From the NCBI RefSeq assembly GCF_914767665.1, contig NC_059507.1, positions 13,144,001-13,208,000 of the forward strand: DNA of 64,000 nucleotides. Reading direction: 5' to 3'. The notes under the pieces are model-generated. The model saw nothing but the letters and a program-made list of their open reading frames with translations. It was not told the DNA's origin and searched no databases. Below, piece after piece: positions 21,569 through 33,353 of this stretch. The stretch is from Harmonia axyridis. Taxonomy: Eukaryota; Arthropoda; Insecta; Coleoptera; Coccinellidae. Within the stretch, counting starts at the first letter, position 1. The number at the start of each line of letters is the position of its first letter. A program made the position numbers and the translations under genes.

Positions 21569-21785
21569 TAGGGGTTCAAGCTACTGTGCTCAAGCTCAAG
21601 TAGCTTAAGTTTGACTTGAAATCAACTCAAGTTCAAGTCAAGTAGTAGTTTTCCAATGTTGAGTCAAGTACTTTTTGAATAAATACTTGACTTGACATTT
21701 AAAACTACTTAACTTGAACTCGAGTTGATTTAAAGTCATGCTTCATCCAAGTAGCTTGAATATCAAGCCAAGCTGTGAATCCCTA
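21569..21785. mobile_element. short hAT MITE, same end type as 3135-3951
   Basis: The ends are TAGGGGTTC and GAATCCCTA. The interior is almost wholly CAAGTAGCTTAAGTTTGAC and ACTTGAAATCAA-type words in both orientations. The flanking octamers TTAAAGAC (21561-21568) and TTCAAGAC (21786-21793) match at 7 of 8 positions, as expected for an old hAT duplication. It has no coding remnant: only the subterminal binding-site-like repeats of the family remain. Confidence 0.75.
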
Positions 21786-21793
21786 TTCAAGAC

Positions 21794-23130
21794 TACTCTC
21801 CGATTCGATTAATATATATTGGATATGCAGCAATATTCTTTTGAGATAGAGCAAAACCAACAATTATCAACTCCAAACAACATTGCATGTGTATATGTAA
21901 TCTCAGTATTAGCAGAGGAAATGTAAACGGGACATACATATGAAAACAAAAAAAAAAGAACCAGAAAGAAGTAATAAATGTTAGTTTCTATTATATCGAT
22001 TCGAAGTTAGCGAACCATTCTAAAAAAGAACCTGAAACTGAATGGATACCTTGGAAACCGCCATGAAATTTATAAATTGGACAAGTATTCACCAAGGGGT
22101 CAAAGGTTTCTTCTACACCACTCTCACATAATGAGCTTTCAATAGAATACCATTTGAAGAGCATTCTATTGCAACGATAAGTCGATTTAAAAAACACCAA
22201 ATTTTCCTAGGGAGATTGAAACCTAGAACTTTCTCTGAAGGATAAACGTTTAATACCTATGAAGCAATAGCAGTGCATCATAGGTGTAAACATGGCTTTC
22301 AGTTTTTCTTAACTACTTCAAGGTTGTTTTTATTTGATCAAATTAGGATAAATAAAGCGTAAATCTCTTTATTATTTGTGTCCATTACATGCATGTTTTT
22401 ATCTTTGCTTTTTTCATAAGAATATCCAGATTCATGGCACTAAAAGATAATAATTAATTTACTTTATGTTCCATTTGAAAATAATGACTGAAGGAAAAGT
22501 TCAATTATACAGTGCCTCTGAGAATCTGGAGATTCTCATTAAAATAACAGAGATAAAATCAAACTTAACTCAAGTCTAAATGCTGACTTGAGCCCTAGTT
22601 TCAAGAACATCAAAGTAGTTAACACTTCTAATCTCAACCATACTGCAAATGAGAATAATTTGAAAACAACTTAGTCATAATTACAACAATAATTTTGGAA
22701 TCGTTTTGTCTAAAAATAAAAGTCTAAAGCCAACACGCTCATAACTTGAAATAAATGGGTATTTTTTTGATAATGGCCTTGATGGGTAATGCACGCGTTT
22801 GCAAGCCCAGTGATCCCGAAGAAAAAAAAATGGGTATAATTTCCGAAATATTTTTTTGAAAGAACAAATACAAGAGAACACATTATCTTTGTTGAATATC
22901 AGTTCGGAAATCACAGAAGCCATTCTCCAATGTACCTGTTATTTTTATTATCTTCCTTGTTTTCTAATTTCCTCTTTGTATCTTCGTCCTACATTGCTAG
23001 TTGTTATTTAAATTTTGTATCAGTTGAAATGTTGTAGATGATGAAGCCACAGTTTGGCAGAATAATTGTTTTTTTTCAAACGTACCATAATAACGTCATT
23101 TCTCGACTGACAGGATCATCGAAAAGTTCT
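21794..23130. other. toy intron 3, non-coding
   Basis: AT-rich, no gene or recognised repeat. Minus-strand open stretches at 21991-22200 and 22681-22923 lack motifs and splice context. Confidence 0.35.
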
Positions 23131-23183
23131 ACTTTTCCTCCGCCGGAGGGAAAAATACTTTTCCCTCCGGCGGAGGGAAAAGT
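23131..23183. repeat. tandem GC-rich palindromes
   Basis: Two palindromes follow directly: an imperfect one, ACTTTTCCTCCGCCGGAGGG at 23131 onward, then a perfect 27-base one at 23157-23183 (13-base arms ACTTTTCCCTCCG around a single G). They are the only GC-rich bases in a long AT-rich stretch. They could be the hairpin tip of a decayed MITE or a binding site for a dimeric factor. Confidence 0.6.
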
Positions 23184-25036
23184 GGTTGCTACGGAAACGA
23201 TTAATTAGTTACCATGGACAAGAATAAATAATTCTGATTTAAACGTCATTATTTGAACGAACGAGTGTTAGAATAAGCCTTCTGTACTAGAATTATACAT
23301 TATTTTCTCTAATTCACTGCATTCTTATCGAATTTAATGGAATATTTTCAATAAATATCATTTACTGATTTTTGCATTGAAAAATGTTGGTTGGCAGAAC
23401 AGATGTCTGTATCACAAACTCAAAATTCAATAAGTGTTGAAGACGCAATTATCAATGAATACATTTAAATATCTGATTTTGGAATGAACTAGATTCCTCC
23501 AGAAATAAAAGCATTGCGATAGATGCACGAAATAGAATAATTCCCCAGAAGCCAAAAAAATATTGGGAGAACGAATATACAAAATTCAACTAATGGACCA
23601 CGAAAAATCATCCTATTTATAATAGAAAACGTTGTTATCGCATATTTTGAATGTTTAAGCAAAATTCATGAAAGTTCAGCTTTATGGAAAAAAAAAACTA
23701 TTCGATGTAATGTTGTATACTCAACCTGTATTGTTATTTTGATTCCGACAAATCATTCAAAAACAAGCTTTATTGTAAAGAAAATGTATTCCAAAAAAAT
23801 CTAAGGTTTTAGAATTTGAAGACATTGAACAGTTTTTGAATTTGTTGATGTCAAGTTATGTATATTATCTTCGATGTTATCTGACATTTCATGATTTTGG
23901 AACCAAATTGCAGATAATATTAATTATCAGATATTCTAGTGCATGCAGAAGAATCGAGATGAGCAGCATGATTATAAATAATCAATCATCTGCCTCTCAC
24001 CTGGCAAATAAGGTTATTTCTGAAATCTTGGCTAGCTATATTCCTGCATCGAGTAGTCAAAATTTGAACGTTCCCATTATAAATATATATATAATAATTT
24101 GCAAAGGTATTACAAACGTAACCACTACATACCTGGACTATCATTCCATGTAGGGATGCATTATGCATTCTAATGTAACAATCAAAGTTTTCAATAATTG
24201 TACTTTCAATGATATGGACTGAGAGTTCATTCAATCTTCAAATTATTATAGAATGAATAGAATATATCAAAACAAATCTCATTTATTTTCATAAAATCAC
24301 ATATTAGCACAATTGCAGTAATTCTTCTTTAGTAATCAAAAATATAAGTGCATTAATATTGTTGATGAGAATAATAATTCTCTCAATCATTTTTTCTGAA
24401 CACTAATGATATTTATGCTAAAATTTTTAGGTTAGTTATATTACAATATATTTCATCAATGCCTTTCCATAACTTATCCGTAAAGAAAACATTGTAAATA
24501 TTATTCTTCATCGAAAATATTTCTAGTTATTTCAATCCTTTTGGTTATCCAATGCAGTTATTAAATATATAAATAAGTATGTGTGGATTGTACATATTAG
24601 TATTTTCGATTTTTTTCACCCTGGAGAGTTCAACAATTCTGCAAAATAAATGTAAATAGTAGTCATACGAGATGTAATAATTTTGCTTGATTCTACCTTC
24701 CATTTTATGAAACAACTTCTTCTATACTATTAGATAAGTTCGAGATAACATAGGATCTACTTGATATAGGTATTTCTATTTAGGCAAGTTCCAGGAATTT
24801 CGATATTACTATAGGTGTAGAGTAGATATTGTATTTGTTATTGTTCACGACTTGACTTCTGAGCAGAAATGAAAATAAACGATGAAGTGACAGATAAATC
24901 CGTGACGGCTGACGGAGAGTCAGGAGTACCAACATATGATAATAAAATATAACCATGAAAGCTGTGCAAATCTGATATATTCTCGTACGATTTTGTTTAG
25001 AATTTGATTGTATGAATAACAAAACGTTTGAAAAAA
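23184..25036. other. toy intron 3, AT-rich non-coding
   Basis: Very AT-rich. No gene, and no repeat identified with confidence. Open stretches at 23836-24153 and 24780-25052 have the Ile/Tyr/Asn-rich composition of random AT-rich DNA. Confidence 0.35.
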
Positions 25037-25173
25037 AAATAGCATATTTCATTCGGAGTTGAAGTGACTTTTCATGGCTCGCTTAAATTGCCCGCCTCAC
25101 TCCGTTCGGCGGGCAAACATAAGCTCGCCATGAAAAGTGACACTTCTCCTCCTTGTGAAATAATATACTATTT
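25037..25173. mobile_element. hairpin MITE-like inverted repeat
   Basis: Two arms of about 60-65 bases pair around a short loop. The outer parts AAATAGCATATTTC / (inverted) AAATAGTATATTATTTC, the middle GAAGTGACTTTTCATGGC / GAAGTGTCACTTTTCATGGC, and the inner GCTTAAATTGCCCGCC / GCTTATGTTTGCCCGCC correspond in order. The tip is CTCACTCCGTTC. No target duplication could be fixed. Its arms share the ACTTTTC word with the palindromes at 23.1 kb. Confidence 0.65.
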
Positions 25174-25360
25174 ATTAGGTATATTGAAATTATATCTTCC
25201 ATCATTTTATTTATTTGAAATAATTTTAATATCTTGAGGCATTGGAAACTTTCTTCGCACTATCTTTTGAGCTTTATTGTATTATTTTATTTCAATGAAA
25301 ATTTTACTTCATAGCAAGAGTGTTTTAAGAGGGAACACCATCACGTGACATTCTCGTGAT

Positions 25361-25453
25361 TAGGGATTCACGGCTTTACTTGAAATCAACATAAGTTCAA
25401 GTCAGGGACTTAAGTTGATTTCAAGTCAAGCCCAAGTCAAGTCGTGATTCCTA
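25361..25453. mobile_element. minimal hAT MITE
   Basis: 93 bp with ends TAGGGATTC and GATTCCTA and an interior of ACTTGAAATCAAC / AAGTTCAAGTCA words. The flanks CTCGTGAT and TTCGTGAT match at 7 of 8. It is the smallest member of the family that includes 3135-3951 and 21569-21785. Confidence 0.7.
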
Positions 25454-25461
25454 TTCGTGAT

Positions 25462-26800
25462 CTGTCAATATTTGCCCAGAGGAAGGACGAAAATAATGTG
25501 TTGCCAGAATGATCAATATAACGATAACTTCAACTTTCGTCGAAAGGAAGTACTTTTTGAGCCTCTTTATGAATTTCCACGAAATTGAATCTTTTGTAAT
25601 GATTTTAATACGAATAATTTCAAAATACATCAGTGCTTTGTAGGGATACCATATCATCAATTCCTTTTCAAAAAACGGAACGTTTTTAATTCGCAATTGA
25701 AGATATTGGAATACTATAATGTAAATTATTATTTGAAGAGATTATGTGAAAATCCCATAATAATCGATGTGATTTGTGAGAATAAATATCTCCAATTTCG
25801 TTTTGAACTGAGAAGTCACGTGGTGGTGTTCCCTCTCAAGGAAATAACATAATGCGAAAGACAGCAACACCATTTTCAGTTTAAAATACACAAATCCAAC
25901 GCAAATTCGCAGAATTCACGAATTGCTGTTTAGTTATCAGGAAGACCAGCCATAACTGGTTAAAAAAAATAACCGAAGGCCGCAATCACGTTACCGGATT
26001 GAATAGCCTCGAAATTGCCGTTTTCGTCCCAGTGCGCCATAAAGGCGTAATTGGTATCCGCATTCACCGTCAAATTTAAATTAATGTAAATGAATTGTAC
26101 ATGTGTGCATCCAGCGTGCGGTGGCATTGTGGGGCCACATGTCAGCGAGACGGGCTCTGGTACTGACGTACGGTATATTGGGGGTAGATATCAGATCCGA
26201 CAGAGGGCCGAAAAGGATCGCGAAAGTTGTTTAGTCTGTTCTTTGTTGGTTTATTTTTTGGGGTGAAGAAGAGACGGTCAGAGACACGAAGGGTTTGGGC
26301 TGGTGGTGCTCCTTCTGAGGAAGAGCAGGAGTGGAGTGGCTTCGAATTTTGGTAGAATCGGTTTGGTGATGATCATAATAGGCTAGGGGACATTGTTAAG
26401 TATGGAATTGAAGAAAGAAGTCCATGCTCAAAGTGGAGTCGTAGATATTAAGGAGGGTCTCTAAGTCTTCTCCACAAACGATGACAAATTCAATTGTTAT
26501 TATACTCTTACAGACATGTTTCGAACCCTGAAAGGCTCAATTTTTATTGATGACTAAAAGAAACATTTCGAACTACTGGAAATGGTATCAAGAACCTAAA
26601 GAACAATGTACTCACTAAATAGATGAAGTATTTACAATATTGAGGAAAAGAAAGGCGTGAAACAACATCCAGTTTGAAAATCAAAAGTAATCAACTACTT
26701 GGTAAAGGCTCAAATGAAGAATCCAACCCCGAAGGAAGGAATAGAAAAATATATTAATCAATTATAAAATAGTTATTTGTTTTACTAGGCAGCAAAGTAT
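25462..26800. other. toy intron 3; GC-rich island
   Basis: No gene seen. Bases 25960-26350 form a GC-richer, apparently unique island (TTGTGGGGCCACATGTCAGC) that may be regulatory. The remainder is AT-rich. Confidence 0.35.
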
Positions 26801-26948
26801 TAGCCCAATTGAAAAGTACCCGGTATCCATATGATTTATAGTTAGTACCAACTTTCAAACGATACGTATCAAAATTTGACAGCAGTCCGACCAATAGATT
26901 GTGAGATATTGCGTTGTAAGTGTAGCTACTTTTGTTATGCGAAAAAAG

Positions 26949-27440
26949 ATGGAAAAAAAATTTCGTATATACTATAATTACTTATAGAGGGAAAAAATAC
27001 AGTTGAAGCAAAATCTTGGCTTGATGAAGAGTTTCCGGGGTCTGCACCAGGAAAATCAACCAACATTGATTGGTATGCTAAGTTTAAACGTGTTTAAATG
27101 AGCACAGAAGACGGCGAACGCAGTGGACGCTCAAAAGAGGCAGGGGCCGACGAAAAAATCAAAAAAGTTCACAAAATAATTTCGAATGACCGTAAAGTGA
27201 AGTTGATCGAGATATCAGACATTGTGAAGATATCATCTGAACGTGTACATCATATCATTCACGAATATTTGTACATGACAAAGCTGTGTGCAAAATGCGT
27301 GCCGCGCGAGCTCACAATCGATCAAAAGCAACAACGTATTAATGATTCTGAGCAGTGTTTGAAGATGTTTAAGTGCAATAAACCTGAATTTTTGCGTCGA
27401 TATGTGACAATGGATGAAACATGGCTCACATCATTTCTCT
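26949..27440 (+). pseudogene. mariner transposase fragment, different family
   Basis: It starts ATG-GAA-AAA-AAA-TTT-CGT as in mariner proteins (MEKKKFR). After a frameshift it reads EGKNTVEAKSWLDEEFPGSA, PGKSTNIDWYAKFKRV, stop, MSTEDGERSGRSKEA, NDRKVKLIEISDIVKISSER, VHHIIHE, LCAKCVPRELTIDQKQQR and FLRRYVTMDETWL. This is the helix-turn-helix half up to the first catalytic Asp (DETWL). After that the sequence is unrelated, so the second and third Asp are missing. An in-frame TAA replaces the usual Gly-Glu before MSTEDGE. A left-end-like sequence (TTAGCCCAATTGAAAAGTAC) begins at about 26806. It is distinct from the mariners at 16-19 kb. Confidence 0.85.
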
Positions 27441-28180
27441 CCGGAGATATGATGGACTACTACGCCAACAAAGTAACAGGAATTGGTTTATGGAAAATAT
27501 ATGACAATATATTTCATTAATTTTAATTTATTCATTTATTTTCCATTGAAAAAGAAACAATTTGAGTTTTGGAAAAAAAAATCGGAAGGACTCATATCAG
27601 GAGAGTACTGTGCATTTTAAATTATCTACTCTCAATCTTGATCAAACCTAGATAAGATTGATACAGCCCTTATATCAAATAAATTGTAACATTCCTAACG
27701 AACTGGGGTGCATGCCGACCCTGCAAGATTCCAGATCAAATAAATAGGGGGCGCGATAGGCAGCGGTTGCGGAGAATTTTTTGAATAGAACCAGTTAAGC
27801 GTGTTGCACAATTGGTGTGCGGTCACATGTGAAATAGAAGGGAAAAGTACATAAGGCCACATGATAATACGGCAAGTATTATCAAGTCCCTCTGTGTTCT
27901 TCGATTTACTGTTGGAAAATTAAAAAACTGGAGCCGAAATAGACTCCTTTCTATATAGGAGTTGGAAATACGCTGTTCAAGAATATTGGATAAAATAGTT
28001 ATTATGTAGGTATATATTTTCGTGTTGAATTAAGGTTAACAATGAAATTTGAACTGAAAAATTCAACTTCAAAGATTTATACTTTATATTAAAGGCTATT
28101 CTGTACGAACAAATTAACAAGGACCCTTTATGACAGCCAGATAGAAAACCGTACTCATGCGATGTGTCAGATTCATTCTC
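27441..28180. other. toy intron 3, non-coding
   Basis: AT-rich sequence following the mariner truncation point. Nothing recognised. Confidence 0.35.
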
Positions 28181-28535
28181 AAAGTAATAAACATAAATAG
28201 AGGGAACATATGTCTTTTTCAGTAAGCAAATTCTGTCCCCAACATGAACTATCAAATTTGACATGAAGCGCGCGGGAATGAAAAAATATCAGTGATACGA
28301 TATTTCACTCAATTCGCGAGTTTCTCCACAAGGAACACACTTCTTATGTCCCATAGTGAATCAACGTTTCATATTAACTCAAAATATATTGAAATGAGTA
28401 CCTAAATATATCAGAAATCCAGATAACAAACTTCAAGCGCGCCGAACGGCGTGAATGAAGCGATGACACTAGGAGAGCAAAAGTTGCCAAACCTTGGATT
28501 TCAGCAGGCAGATACCGAAAATAATAAATATTCTG
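28181..28535 (-). mobile_element. MITE family A, copy 3 (truncated)
   Basis: Opposite orientation to copies 1 and 2. It starts AAAGTAATAAACATAAATAG and carries CTGTCCCCAACATGAAC, CATGAAGCGCGCGGGAATG, CACTAGGAGAGCAAAAGTTG and ends after AATAATAAATATTCTG. The distal half (the CCCGATT and CCAACATGG part and the far inverted repeat) is absent, so this is a truncated insertion. Confidence 0.8.
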
Positions 28536-29225
28536 GAACAAAGTGTGCAAAAAAGTTTAATATGTTAGGGTTAAACTTCTTGAAAAAATAAAATTGTTTG
28601 TCCGAAATCTGCATGCATATTTATATCATCCTAAATGATGTAGGATAATAAAGGAATATCCTTCACTGTTTCCGTTGGTGGCAGTCAAAAATTCACACAC
28701 AGAACACCCTCAAGTGCAAAAGGGTGGCATGAAAACAGTAGCGAAGTATCATTGCCTCAGGTAGCATAATCAGGCAGATTACCAGGGTTGTCGGAGTTTC
28801 AACGATCATCCCTCACCTGATGTAATTCGATGCCGTCTCGATAATGCTTCACTGGGGAAGATCAGGTCAACAGAAATTTGAAACGTGGGTGTTTTTTAAT
28901 TAGCTCACAGACAATAAACACCATGAATTAATTCGTATTTAATCGTTTTCTACTCTGGGGTTGATAGGAGGGAAGGTACTTGATTTGGGCGTTGAAAAAG
29001 CTTTCAATTTTCACGTCAGCAGATAGTTTTTAGCGGTTGAATAGATCGCTCTATCATTTGGTCACGATGGCAGTTAGAATTCTGTGTGCTGACATTTCGG
29101 GATCTTGAGTGCCGTGATTTTGTTCGAAGTTTAGATTTTTGACAATTCTAACAACCAATCAAATTTTGTCATTTTGTGTCACATGATAATTTCGGCCAAT
29201 CATGTCAACTTTACACTTATAAATG
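28536..29225. other. toy intron 3, non-coding
   Basis: Mixed composition, no gene or known repeat. A CACCCTCAAGTGCAAAAGGG word at 28706 is unexplained. Confidence 0.3.
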
Positions 29226-29289
29226 CATTGAGTGCAATTATCAATCACTATGACAATTGACAACACGATTGAGTTTGACAACTTCATTC

Positions 29290-29940
29290 CAAATAAACTT
29301 CAAAACGTCACGTTTTGGCAATGCGTATGTTCAGAGCATAACAGAGGATAAATGCGCTAATCATAGAAAAATTCCCAGAAATACAACATACAGTCTCAAA
29401 TATATTTGGGGAATATTTATGGATTGTTTGCAGCGAACGAGAATATGAATTGAATGAACATAGGAGCTTAGAAGAATTGACGTTGGTATTAAAAGATTGG
29501 GCGGTCATTATGAGGAAGAAAGACGCGACCGAATATAAAGACGCAACGGTGAAGACACTGTGGAACGTTTTGTGCACACTCTTGCAAAAAAAATACTACC
29601 TATAATGACTATAACATTCTGATTGACCCATTTAACAATATAGATTTTGAATCAGCCCGTGATGCCCACGATGCAATCGTAAAAGATCATCGAAGGAAAT
29701 GAACAGCAACGAATCTGATGTTTAGTTAAATTTTAATGAAGTCATAATTTTTTTTGTCAAAAAATAATTTTTTTTGTCAAAAAATTATCCGCCGAAGATC
29801 CCTCGGTCATTGACAAATGCCTCATAATTTCATAACAAATTTCTCGAGCTCGCATTTTGGTAACAGTCCTTAGCCTTCGGCTTCGGGCTTTCGATTGTCA
29901 TAAGATTATTTCGTCTATTATCAATGTCCTAGGGATATTA
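29290..29940 (+). mobile_element. Crypton-like tyrosine recombinase fragment, copy 1
   Basis: The plus strand, with frame changes, reads ENEYELNEHRSLEELTLVLK, DWAVIMRKKDATEYKDATVK, TLWNVLCTLLQKKYY and then IDPFNNIDFESARDAHDAIV. The order acidic helix, RKKDGxEY, K-hydrophobic-x-x-L, then a F..I.F..AR.A helix resembles the N-terminal core-binding part of Crypton-type and QRICH/ZMYM-type (DUF3504-like) proteins. No catalytic RHRY residues are seen. A colinear second copy lies at 60705-61250. The family call is by pattern and needs a profile search. Confidence 0.45.
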
Positions 29941-29956
29941 CTATTGACAATTTCTT

Positions 29957-29984
29957 AATTGCTTATTCGATCGAATAAGCAATT
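29957..29984. repeat. perfect 28-bp palindrome
   Basis: AATTGCTTATTCGA followed exactly by its complement TCGAATAAGCAATT. It lies just beyond the Crypton-like fragment. It could be an element end or a dimer binding site. No second copy was noticed. Confidence 0.6.
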
Positions 29985-30105
29985 TGATGTAGAATGACAA
30001 GCCTCATGCAAAATTTACCAGAATCAGAGAAAATTCAAGAAAAGTAGCAGGAAAAAAATTAAGTCGATTTGGGATTTCACGACCAAATAAAGAACAACAG
30101 TTTCG

Positions 30106-30250
30106 CAAGTAATCAACATGCTTGTATCTGGAAAACAAAGCTTTTACGGGCCCATGTTTATAGGACTTTTTTTCTTGAAATTATCCAACAAATCTCTCAT
30201 TTTGCTTTATACCTTGTCATTCAGGAACATTCTTTATAATTATCATATTC
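30106..30250. mobile_element. solo end of element family B
   Basis: Contains CTTGTATCTGGAAAACAAAG, GGGCCCATGTTTATAG and TTGAAATTATCC, matching the right-hand ends at 8745-8890 and 62720-62850. No left end is near, so this is a solo terminus left by deletion. Confidence 0.55.
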
Positions 30251-30865
30251 TCTTCGTTTCACCTTTCAAAAAAAAAAAAAGATGAGAAGGTTTCAAAGAC
30301 CTCACCAAATGTTAACCATGCACAATTTGTCCCAAACCGAAACAATCTCGAACACAATGTACATCCGTTCGCTGAAACCGACGCTGAACGTCGCGCACCA
30401 GACGCGTCCCTCAAAAACGAGACCCCCGTCGAAGTAATTTCAGATATTAAATTGTTCAATTTGCGAAACCGCAGCGATTCGAGGATCCCCCGAGGGCCAG
30501 TGTGAGCCCCCGCAATTTTCCACTGGGACAATGCCTGCTTGATGGTAATAAGCGGGAAACAGCGCGGTAGCCGGTTTAGAATTCGGGACCTTAAATACCC
30601 GCCGTTTAGGCAGTCGTCGAGGCGCGTCGCCTCAGGAATTGTAGGCAGGATGCTGTGATTTGAGATTTTAAATTGTGACCGGGGAGGAAAATATGGGAAA
30701 ATCGACGGACAAATTGAGCGTTGCAGGATGCAATTTATGAACCGCTCACGTATGTTTTATTCAAAAGTGAATTCGGGATTTTCTGTGTATTATAGGAAAC
30801 AGCTAACGAGGCAGGCAATTTCTATAACCATGCGTGAAAGTACCTTGGTTTATATAAGTCAATTA
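30251..30865. other. toy intron 3; GC-rich island
   Basis: Bases 30290-30650 are GC-rich with words such as GACGCTGAACGTCGCGCACC and GAGGATCCCCCGAGGGCC. Both strands are partly open for about 90 codons, but no family, start or splice context is recognisable. It is a candidate conserved non-coding element. Confidence 0.35.
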
Positions 30866-30985
30866 GGGCCGGTATTATGGAAGATAACCGACGGTTCAAC
30901 CGTTGCGTCAACTACCAAATTCTTCACTAGAAATACAGAAGATGGTAGTTGACGCAAGGTTCAACCGTCGGTTGAATACCGACCC
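30866..30985. mobile_element. PIF/Harbinger-type hairpin MITE with TTA duplication
   Basis: TTA at 30863-30865 and again at 30986-30988 flank a 120-bp unit whose ends are GGGCCGGTATT and AATACCGACCC. The arms continue as AACCGACGGTT and TTGCGTCAACTACCA, which recur inverted, so nearly the whole unit folds into a hairpin with a loop of about 25 bases. A 3-bp TWA duplication and GGG/CCC ends are typical of Harbinger MITEs. No transposase is present. Confidence 0.75.
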
Positions 30986-31679
30986 TTAGTATAATATCGA
31001 GGGTTCGTGAAATATCTCCCATATCAAATTCCATCATTTCGATTTTTTACAGTGTTATTTTCTTTGGGCCTGCAGACCCCTCCCTCCAAAGATACCAACA
31101 ATTCAGAGAAAGTTTGTCAATGGAAAGACCATTATGTCTCTAATTATTTATAACCCAGCATCGTTTATTGCTTCGTTCGGCAACTTAAATTTATATAGAG
31201 TTTCTTGGGGGTTGCTTCTTAAAGATAACCATAAAATTCGAATTTTATTGCCACCACCAATTAGGTAGTAGGAAGTTCAGTAGTTGAACAACATGTTATA
31301 TATGATACAAAGAAATATTATTATTTCTTCATATCAAGTATCATGGTTGAATACGTCCAACAAAAAAAGTTCTCAAAGCCGACAAAGTATACGACCTATG
31401 CTGGAATGCTGGTCATAAAAAATATGCAATAATCTACTCGGAAAAGGTTCTGACACAATATAAACATCTGGCTTTAAAATTTTCGATTGAGTAACAGATT
31501 TCTCAAACATCAATCTATGTTATCATCATTCAAGTGTTTGATTTAACGGATTAATGACTCTTCGACGAAAATAGCAAAATTATATGAAATGGATTTAGAA
31601 ACAGCCAACGAAATAACGCGTGAATGTGAATTCAAGAAGAGGAAGAAAAAAACAACATATCCATATTACTCAAAATATT

Positions 31680-31764
31680 TTGTAGGTTACCAGTATCGAC
31701 GAACACGCCAGAAAGAATTTATTCTACCGTCAAGTGTCTAAAAACTTATATTTAAGTACAATTG
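31680..31764 (+). pseudogene. hAT dimerisation domain fragment (TTF-finger type)
   Basis: A short frame reads RLPVSTNTPERIYSTVKCLK then TYI and a stop. LPVSTATAERSFSTLKRLKT is the C-terminal hAT dimerisation signature of the hAT proteins with a TTF-type zinc finger, so this is a different hAT lineage from that at 3.4 kb. No ends or other domains could be found around it. Confidence 0.65.
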
Positions 31765-33353
31765 ACTGGGTTCGTCCTGTTGAATATTTATTATGATTTT
31801 GAATTCGATATTGAGAATGAACCTATTATATATCCTGAAGAATAGAGAAAATTGAATATTTAAAATACTTTATTAGTATTATCTTTAGTATTTATTTCAA
31901 CCTTCAGTTCAATCTTCGAATTATAGAATTAATTTTTCATATTTAATTTTTTTTATACAACCAACAACCTACAGCCTATCAGGGCCATCTTTTTTTGAAA
32001 CACCGTATATATAATTGCATACATCTAAGCGAAGAAATCGAACCTGCTTTCCTTCCGTTTCCTCGAAAAAAAAGTTTCAAAGAAGTAATGAATTTTTCAT
32101 GACATTTATGTGCGACATAAATGTCACAGAAAAGGAACTTTTGACTTCAGATTTGTGTTCAGAAGTCAGAAAATGATATTCCTATAGAATCAAAAATCTA
32201 CATGCCAATTTTGGTAAATACGGAATAAACCAAAAAAATTAATCAGTTTGAAAAAGTGAATCGATTAAATATTTCGGTTACCATGCAGTTTTCGGCATGT
32301 AAAAAAAAACGGCTGTAAAAAACCAACGGCAAATTTGCTATCAGAACGTCGCTCTTGACATATCGGAATTTCGGCTGCGTTGGGGGTTTCCTAGGAGACA
32401 GCCCCTGAGGGGGAGAAGAGCTTCGGCATGCGGATTATAAAAATAGAGAGATTACCGAAAATGGCGGTGATGCTGAAGGCGCCTTAGCAACTAGGGTTTC
32501 CTCTTGGAAAATGTTTTTACACTCATTCAGAGTTTGGATTTTAGGTTTTTTGTGGACATATTTTGTTTTTTGTGGTCTATGCAATGAGTTAGATAGAAAG
32601 AGTAGGAAGTAGATATTCTTTCAAGAAAAATACATTAACGTTTATACGGAAATGAACATATCTAGAAAATTATCAAAGAACATTTAATAGTTACTACTTT
32701 CTGCTACAGTTCCTAATATTTATTATGGGTCAGCATTTAGTTTATGTCTATTTTCACACCACCTTGGAAAAGGTATGCGATATATACTGTTTCATAGTTG
32801 AATAATATTTTAATATTTTCATAAAGGGTGTAGTGAGCGCATTTAGATTTCATGATATCTCAATTCAATAGGTCAGGTACACTGCTTTATGAAATGAATA
32901 AATTTGTTGAGAGTAGTTCTGTAGTTCAATAACTACAGAATATCATTTCGAATGATGCCATGATGATTCAAATATAATTTTTAAACGACAAATTCTCCGA
33001 ATCAAAGGATATGCACGTCTCGTGAACTGGTGTAGTATATTCGAATATTGTCTACTATATTTACAACTATATTACATTCTATCTGCTATATATCAGTTTT
33101 TTTCTAGTAACAACAAAACCTTCACGAAACTTGAAATTGGTACCACAAGCAGAATCTCCATGATACAAATTGTCAGTCATTGAGATATACTGAGTATTCC
33201 TGGTTCGTCTTGTATTTTCCCTGTTTCTGGTGATGCAATCAAAATGGAATTTTACATGGAGCTTGAAATATAAGGAAAACAGTCTAGTCTGCCTATCTAA
33301 CTTGAATTGACATTTGAGGCCATTCATGGCTCAAAATTCGACAATTATAGAGG
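31765..33353. other. toy intron 3, non-coding
   Basis: No supported gene. An 82-codon minus-strand frame at 33079-33327 has balanced composition (MNGLKCQFKLDRQTR..., ...GFVVTRKKLIYSR) but no recognised family. It might be a fragment of a mobile-element protein. GC-richer DNA lies around 32330-32480. Confidence 0.3.
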
